Source: Draconibacterium sp.
GTDB lineage: Bacteria > Bacteroidota > Bacteroidia > Bacteroidales > Prolixibacteraceae
Assembly (NCBI GenBank): GCA_030595485.1
Contig: JAUVDE010000019.1
Span: forward strand, 1-17,358
Direction of reading: 5' to 3'
DNA: 17,358 bases
In this document: positions 13,113 through 17,358 of the stretch, in pieces
How the letters are laid out: each line of letters opens with the position of its first letter
Numbering within the stretch: position 1 is the stretch's first letter
Program-made: the position numbers and the translations under genes
The notes under the pieces: generated by a model
The model's database searches: none
What the model saw: only the letters and a program-made list of their open reading frames with translations
What the model was told of the DNA's origin: nothing

Positions 13113-13913
13113 ATGAGCTTAGGAAAATTCATTATCAGCCGTGCATTTATAATCCAATTTATACTTGCATTAATTCTTGTTGCGGCAATACTTTATGCCA
13201 CACTGCAAGGACTAAATAATTACACCCGTCACGGAATTTCGTATCCGGTACCCAACTTAACGGGCCTTACCGTAGATGAAGCCTTGGCAAGCACACAAGC
13301 CAATAAATTAAAAATTGAAATAATAGATTCGGTTTACAACAAAAAGTTTGAACCGGGAACTGTTGTTGATCAACAACCGGTTGCTAATTCAAATGTGAAA
13401 GAAAACCGCACTATTTTTCTTACGGTGAACTCAAGCGAACCGGAAAAAGTAATTTTACCCCGGCTTACCGATATCTCTTTCCGTCAGGCACAAGTTTTAA
13501 TTGAAACCAGCGGTTTGTTTATTGGCAACATTTCGTACCAACCATCGGAATACAACGATTTGGTTTTGGATATTCTGCAAGATTCTGTCCCGGTATCTAC
13601 TGGAGATAAATTAGTAAAAGGAACCAGCATCGATTTAATTGTAGGAAGAAGTAAGGGAAATTTAAAAACACCATTACCAAACCTCACCGGGTTTTCGATT
13701 GAAGATGCGCTAGCGACTTTAACAGCTGCCAAGTTAAATCAAGGTGTGCTTATTTACGACGATACATTTACAACTGCCGAAGACTCATTAAGCGCAAAAG
13801 TCTGGAAACAATTCCCGAATCCTAAGTTTGTTACAAAAGTAGAATTGGGTTCATCGGTTGATATTTGGCTAAGTGCCAATCAGGAGAAAATTGACAATGC
13901 CTTCGAAAAATAA
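13113..13913 (+). CDS. PASTA-domain membrane protein (no kinase domain)
   Basis: The 266-residue protein has a short cytoplasmic N-terminus, one membrane helix (about 11-32) and three PASTA domains outside: about 44-106 (starts V-P-N-L-T-G-L-T-V-D-E-A), 112-178 (L-P-R-L-T-D-I-S-F-R-Q-A) and 186-255 (L-P-N-L-T-G-F-S-I-E-D-A). PASTA domains bind peptidoglycan fragments or beta-lactam-like ligands in Ser/Thr kinases and some penicillin-binding proteins of Gram-positive bacteria. Here there is neither a kinase nor a transpeptidase domain, so it probably acts as a periplasmic anchor or scaffold. The gene starts a tight operon with rluD-type and ddl genes; the latter makes D-Ala-D-Ala, which supports a cell-wall link. 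Confidence 0.93.
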   Translation: MSLGKFIISRAFIIQFILALILVAAILYATLQGLNNYTRHGISYPVPNLTGLTVDEALASTQANKLKIEIIDSVYNKKFEPGTVVDQQPVANSNVKENRTIFLTVNSSEPEKVILPRLTDISFRQAQVLIETSGLFIGNISYQPSEYNDLVLDILQDSVPVSTGDKLVKGTSIDLIVGRSKGNLKTPLPNLTGFSIEDALATLTAAKLNQGVLIYDDTFTTAEDSLSAKVWKQFPNPKFVTKVELGSSVDIWLSANQEKIDNAFEK

Positions 13914-13917
13914 TTTT

Positions 13918-15015
13918 ATGGAAGATAAAGAAAGTCTAAAGTCGCAGTTGGAAGCTTCAAATATTGAAAAACAAGAATCCGACATACAATTACCTGAGGA
14001 AGAATTGGAAGAAGGTGCATTATTCGAACACTATCGTTTTACTGTAGATCCGGGTCAATCCGCCATTCGTATCGATAAATATTTATCAAACCGAATTGAA
14101 AATGCTTCACGAAGCAAAATTCAGGCAGCGGCTGACGCTGGAAACATTTTGGTAAATGGCGAATCGGTAAAACCCAACTACAAAGTAAAGCCCAACGAGG
14201 AGATCCAGATTATGATGGACTATCCGCGTAAAGAGCTTAAAATTATTGCTGAAGATATTCCGCTAAATATTGTATACGAGGACGACCAACTGCTCGTAAT
14301 CAATAAACCTCCGGGTTTGGTGGTGCATCCAGGCCATGGAAATTACTCGGGCACACTGGTAAATGCTCTGGCTTATTACTTTAAAGACCTTCCGCTTTTT
14401 AATAGCGAAGATCCACGCCCGGGACTGGTACATCGAATCGACAAAGACACATCGGGCTTAATGGTAATAGCCAAAACCGAGATTGCAAAAACTAAACTGG
14501 CCTTACAGTTTTTCGAGAAAACCACCGAACGCCGTTACAATGCCATTGTTTGGGGGAGCCTAAAAGAGGATGAAGGAACAGTTACCGGAAACATTGGACG
14601 CAGCTTAAAAAACAGACAAGTTTTTACGGTTTTTCCTGAAGGAGATTTTGGGAAACATGCCGTTACACACTATAAAGTTCTACGCCGAATTGGCTATGTT
14701 ACTTTGGTTGAGTGCCGATTGGAGACAGGGCGCACACACCAAATTAGAGTACACATGAAACACATCAACCACGCGGTGTTTAACGATTCGAATTATGGCG
14801 GTGACAAAATATTACGTGGCACTACATTTAGCAAGTACAAACAATTTATACACAACTGTTTCCAGATTCTGCCAAGGCAGGCACTTCACGCTAAAACTTT
14901 AGGTTTTATACATCCAACTTCAGGCGAAAAAATGGTGTTCAATTCCGATTTGCCGGAAGATATGACAACGGCAATTGACAGATGGGAAAACTATATTGCA
15001 AACAGAAATGACTAA
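13918..15015 (+). CDS. rluD: RluD-type 23S rRNA pseudouridine synthase
   Basis: The protein has 365 residues from ATG 13918, 4 bp after the PASTA stop. In-frame ATGs at 13897 and 13873 would overlap the PASTA gene by 17 or 41 bp and add no conserved sequence. After an acidic N-terminal extension (about 1-38) comes an S4 RNA-binding domain (about 48-98, with R-I-D-K-Y-L-S-N-R and I-L-V-N-G-E). The catalytic domain has L-V-I-N-K-P-P-G-L-V-V-H-P, the catalytic motif H-R-I-D175-K-D-T-S-G-L and R-L-E-T-G-R-T-H-Q-I-R-V-H. The aspartate is the family nucleophile. RluD in E. coli modifies U1911, U1915 and U1917 in helix 69; family assignment is firm, the exact target is inferred. The 3' end overlaps ddl by 8 bp. 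Confidence 0.93.
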   Translation: MEDKESLKSQLEASNIEKQESDIQLPEEELEEGALFEHYRFTVDPGQSAIRIDKYLSNRIENASRSKIQAAADAGNILVNGESVKPNYKVKPNEEIQIMMDYPRKELKIIAEDIPLNIVYEDDQLLVINKPPGLVVHPGHGNYSGTLVNALAYYFKDLPLFNSEDPRPGLVHRIDKDTSGLMVIAKTEIAKTKLALQFFEKTTERRYNAIVWGSLKEDEGTVTGNIGRSLKNRQVFTVFPEGDFGKHAVTHYKVLRRIGYVTLVECRLETGRTHQIRVHMKHINHAVFNDSNYGGDKILRGTTFSKYKQFIHNCFQILPRQALHAKTLGFIHPTSGEKMVFNSDLPEDMTTAIDRWENYIANRND

Positions 15016-15997
15016 CAATATCAAACCAAATATAGCCGTAATTGCTGGCGGCGATTCTTCCGAATTTATTGTATCGGTAAAAAGTGGCGCCAACGTGCTA
15101 AAGGCGATCGATACCGAACGGTTTAATCCTTGGTTAATTCAAATGCAAGGCAAAAACTGGGAAGTTTTTCAGAACGACACAAAAATTGCCGACATCGACA
15201 AAAATGATTTTAGTTTTGTAGTAAACGGCGAAAAAATCAAGTTCGATTTTGCCTACATTACTATTCACGGAACTCCGGGAGAGGATGGTATTTTACAGGC
15301 CTATTTCGAATTACAACAGCTTCCTTACTCCTCATGCTCTGTTCATTCTTCAGCATTAACTTTTAATAAATGGTTTTGCAACAATTACTTGCGTAACCTA
15401 GGCGTTAAAATGGCGGATTCGTTAAAATTCAAAAAAGGCGAAAAAATAAATGCACAAGCGATTGTAGAAAAACTTGGTTTACCCATTTTTGTTAAACCCA
15501 ATGCAGGAGGCTCGAGTTTTGGTATTACTAAAGTAAAAGAATTGGCTCAAGTAGAAAAGGCCATTAACAAAGCATGGGGAGAGAGCAACGAAGCTTTGGT
15601 TGAACAGTTTATCGATGGGACGGAGTTTACTTGTGGAATTGTAAAAATTGGCGATAAAAAAACTGTTTTTCCGGTAACCGAAGTTTTGCCTAAAAATGAA
15701 TTTTTTGATTTCGAAGCCAAATATACACCAGGTGCCGCCGAAGAAATTACACCGGCCCGGTTACCCGAACCTCTTTTCAAAAAATGTCAGGAGCTTACCT
15801 CCGAAATATACGATTTATGCGAATGCTCAGGCATTGCCCGAATCGACTTTATTTTGCAAAATGAGGAATTTTATTTCCTGGAAGTAAACACTACTCCAGG
15901 AATGACTGCAACGAGTTTTATTCCGCAGCAAATTGAGGCCATGGGAAGCACACTAAAAGAAATTATTACGCAAATTGTTGAGGATAAGCTCAATTAA
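15008..15997 (+). CDS. ddl: D-alanine-D-alanine ligase
   Basis: This ATP-grasp enzyme joins two D-alanines for the peptidoglycan stem peptide. From ATG 15008 it has 329 residues, and the start lies within the last codons of rluD (ATGACTAA overlap); the in-frame ATG at 14975 would overlap rluD by 41 bp and is less likely. Family motifs are complete: E19 in S-S-E-F-I-V-S for the first D-Ala, H-G-T-P-G-E-D-G (87-94), V-K-P-N-A-G-G-S-S-F-G (162-172) for ATP, R-I-D-F-I-L and L-E-V-N-T-T-P-G-M-T (291-300) for metal and product binding. The N-terminus has G-G-D-S-S-E where many homologues have G-G-x-S-x-E. It closes the PASTA-rluD-ddl operon. No clear terminator follows. Confidence 0.95.
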   Translation: MTNNIKPNIAVIAGGDSSEFIVSVKSGANVLKAIDTERFNPWLIQMQGKNWEVFQNDTKIADIDKNDFSFVVNGEKIKFDFAYITIHGTPGEDGILQAYFELQQLPYSSCSVHSSALTFNKWFCNNYLRNLGVKMADSLKFKKGEKINAQAIVEKLGLPIFVKPNAGGSSFGITKVKELAQVEKAINKAWGESNEALVEQFIDGTEFTCGIVKIGDKKTVFPVTEVLPKNEFFDFEAKYTPGAAEEITPARLPEPLFKKCQELTSEIYDLCECSGIARIDFILQNEEFYFLEVNTTPGMTATSFIPQQIEAMGSTLKEIITQIVEDKLN

Positions 15998-16039
15998 CAA
16001 TTGTGAATAAACCTCGTTGAAAACACTTGCAATTATCTC

Positions 16040-16070
16040 TTGTTGTAGGGCGTGTAATTGTATACTTTTG
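16040..16070 (+). promoter_or_regulatory. Candidate promoter for dnaB
   Basis: TTG (16040-16042), a 20-bp spacer and TACTTTTG (16063-16070, exact) would start RNA near 16077, about 46 nt before the dnaB ATG. Confidence 0.5.
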
Positions 16071-16122
16071 AACTCCTTTAAATGCCCAAAACCTAACCAA
16101 TTTAGATCAGGAAAATTACAAC

Positions 16123-17271
16123 ATGGCGGAATTTAGAAAATCAAATCAGCAAAAACAACAAGCAACATTAGAACAAATTAACGCTCAGTACGGAAAACTT
16201 CCACCACAAGCTATTGAGGTAGAAGAAGCTGTTTTGGGAGCACTTATGCTCGAACGCGACGCCTATGTTACTGTTGCCGACACCATCGACTCCGTTAGTT
16301 TTTACAAAGAAGAACACCGTAAGATATTTGATGCCATAAAAACGCTTTCGGGAAAAGAAAAACCTGTCGACCTTTTAATGGTTACCCAGGAATTAAAAGA
16401 CCGTGAACAGTTGGATGAAGTTGGCGGACCGGGTTACATTACCCAACTTACCCGCCGTGTAGCATCAGCTGCCCACATCGAGTTTCATGCACGTATTATT
16501 GCACAAAAATTTATGCAGCGCGAGTTAATTCGGGTATCTTCTGAAATTCAGGCAAAATCGTACGACGACACTATAGATGTGGATGACCTGCTCGATTTTT
16601 CGGAATCGGCACTTTTCCAGGTTTCGGAAGGGAACATTAAAAAGGAGACTGTACCCATTAAACCGCTTTTGAACATGGCCGTGTTGCAAATTGAGAAAGC
16701 ACGTGCACAAGCAGATGGATTAAGTGGTGTACCATCGGGTTTTAGCGCTGTTGACCGAATTACCTCTGGCTGGCAACGTTCCGACCTTATAATTATAGCT
16801 GCTCGTCCTGCAATGGGGAAAACAGCCTTTGTAATTTCCATGGCCCGAAACATGGCTGTTGAGCACCGTCAAGGCGTAGCGATTTTCTCGCTCGAGATGT
16901 CGTCGCTGCAGTTGGTTAACCGATTAATTTCGGCAGAGACCGAATTGGGTGGTCACAAGATTAAAACCGGAAAACTGGAAGATTACGAATGGACACAGCT
17001 TAACCAGCGAATAAAAACGCTTGACGATGCTCCTATTTTTATCGATGATACACCGGCACTTTCGATTTTTGAATTCAGAGCAAAATGCCGACGTCTGAAA
17101 ATGCAGCATGACATTAAAATTCTAATTGTCGATTACCTTCAGCTAATGACCGCCGGAACGGATTCCCGTGGAAGTCGTGAGCAGGAAGTAAGTATGATTT
17201 CGCGTTCATTAAAAGCCATTGCCAAAGAATTGGATGTACCAATTCTTGCACTTTCGCAGCCGAAAACTTAA
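16123..17271 (+). CDS. dnaB: Replicative DNA helicase DnaB, truncated at its C-terminus
   Basis: DnaB is the ring helicase that unwinds the replication fork. This frame has 382 residues against roughly 450-520 in the family. The N-terminal domain begins L-P-P-Q-A-I-E-V-E-E-A-V-L-G-A (26-40). The RecA-like domain has Walker A A227-R-P-A-M-G-K-T, catalytic E258 in S-L-E-M-S, Walker B I-L-I-V-D337-Y-L-Q-L and the sensor motif A-L-S-Q379. Homologues continue with L-S-R-A-V-E and a D-L-R-E-S-G segment; here the frame reads P-K-T and stops at 17269-17271. None of the three forward frames after 17259 resumes DnaB sequence within the window, so this is not a simple frameshift. The loss removes the final part of the RecA core, including the arginine finger region, so the product should be inactive. 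An insertion, an assembly junction, or an intervening element that is later removed would all fit. Confidence 0.9.
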   Translation: MAEFRKSNQQKQQATLEQINAQYGKLPPQAIEVEEAVLGALMLERDAYVTVADTIDSVSFYKEEHRKIFDAIKTLSGKEKPVDLLMVTQELKDREQLDEVGGPGYITQLTRRVASAAHIEFHARIIAQKFMQRELIRVSSEIQAKSYDDTIDVDDLLDFSESALFQVSEGNIKKETVPIKPLLNMAVLQIEKARAQADGLSGVPSGFSAVDRITSGWQRSDLIIIAARPAMGKTAFVISMARNMAVEHRQGVAIFSLEMSSLQLVNRLISAETELGGHKIKTGKLEDYEWTQLNQRIKTLDDAPIFIDDTPALSIFEFRAKCRRLKMQHDIKILIVDYLQLMTAGTDSRGSREQEVSMISRSLKAIAKELDVPILALSQPKT

Positions 17272-17358
17272 TAATTTCTGCTGTTATTGAATTCTATGTA
17301 ATGGCATTATACTTGTTTTAACGTTTGTCTCCCTGCTGCTGACAATTAAATATGCCCC
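17260..17358. other. Unidentified sequence after the dnaB break
   Basis: These 99 bp replace the expected dnaB 3' part. They are AT-rich with stops in all forward frames. On the minus strand a frame enters from the window edge and stays open for 24 codons to TAA at 17286-17284, which could be the end of a gene such as a transposase reading toward dnaB; this length is also compatible with chance. A plus-strand TTG (17287-17289), 18-bp spacer and TATACTTG (17308-17315) resembles a promoter facing right, and an ATG lies at 17352-17354. No terminal inverted repeat can be confirmed because the other end is outside the window. The start does not fit the GTGYG of group II introns. Confidence 0.45.

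Noticed and set aside
17260..17358. Group II intron, group I intron or intein interrupting dnaB
   Set aside because: The junction lacks GTGYG, the upstream exon does not end in T as group I introns need, and the frame stops after three codons, which excludes an intein. The visible 99 bp are too few to name the element.
1..17358. CRISPR arrays, tRNA or rRNA genes, phage genes, complete insertion sequences, riboswitches
   Set aside because: No regular spaced repeats, cloverleaf-like segments, integrase or transposase domains, or known riboswitch cores were seen on either strand.

Overview
The window looks like chromosomal DNA from a member of the Bacteroidota, probably a marine or anaerobic Bacteroidales/Marinilabiliales-type organism. 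The evidence is low G+C content, almost no Shine-Dalgarno sites, promoter boxes of the Bacteroidota form (TTTG or TTG, about 19 bp, TAnnTTTG), several lipoproteins with acidic residues straight after the lipid-anchored cysteine, and typical Bacteroidota families (OmpP1/FadL-like porin, DUF1573, NigD-like lipoproteins, kinase-free PASTA protein). The species assignment is inference.

Layout. 1-1171 (minus): an ECF sigma factor overlapping a membrane protein that is probably its anti-sigma partner and runs off the left edge. 1300-4374 (plus): a run of four predicted lipoproteins, namely a serpin with an inhibitory-type hinge, two small lipoproteins sharing a NigD-like N-terminal domain, and one unknown, ending at a strong terminator. 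4471-10219 (minus): an OmpP1/FadL-type outer-membrane transporter, dihydrolipoamide dehydrogenase (lpd), the MeaB chaperone GTPase of methylmalonyl-CoA mutase and a secreted DUF1573 protein; terminators follow all of these except meaB. 10416-12403 (plus): a two-component system (sensor kinase and OmpR-type regulator). 12404-12716: a non-coding leader with two tandem consensus promoters for rpmH (bL34, 53 aa). 13113-15997 (plus): a tight operon of a PASTA-domain membrane protein, an RluD-type pseudouridine synthase and D-alanine-D-alanine ligase. 16123 to the end (plus): dnaB, which stops abruptly after its conserved L-S-Q motif.

How the genes may work together. The sigma/anti-sigma pair and the divergent serpin/lipoprotein run share a 226-bp intergenic region; the serpin promoter there is framed by a perfect 11-bp inverted repeat whose arms lie 42 bp apart. 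The serpin and its neighbours look like a surface-displayed protein set, perhaps for protection against proteases. The two-component operon is preceded by three TGTTAA copies phased at 21 and 11 bp, a pattern that suits its own OmpR-type regulator; a related pair sits between the rpmH promoters. Lpd and MeaB fit central carbon and propionate/branched-chain metabolism, and PASTA plus Ddl fit cell-wall synthesis.

The strongest anomalies are the broken dnaB at the right edge, the phased TGTTAA array, the palindrome around the serpin promoter, and the ungapped paralogy of the two small lipoproteins. No CRISPR array, tRNA, rRNA or complete mobile element was seen.
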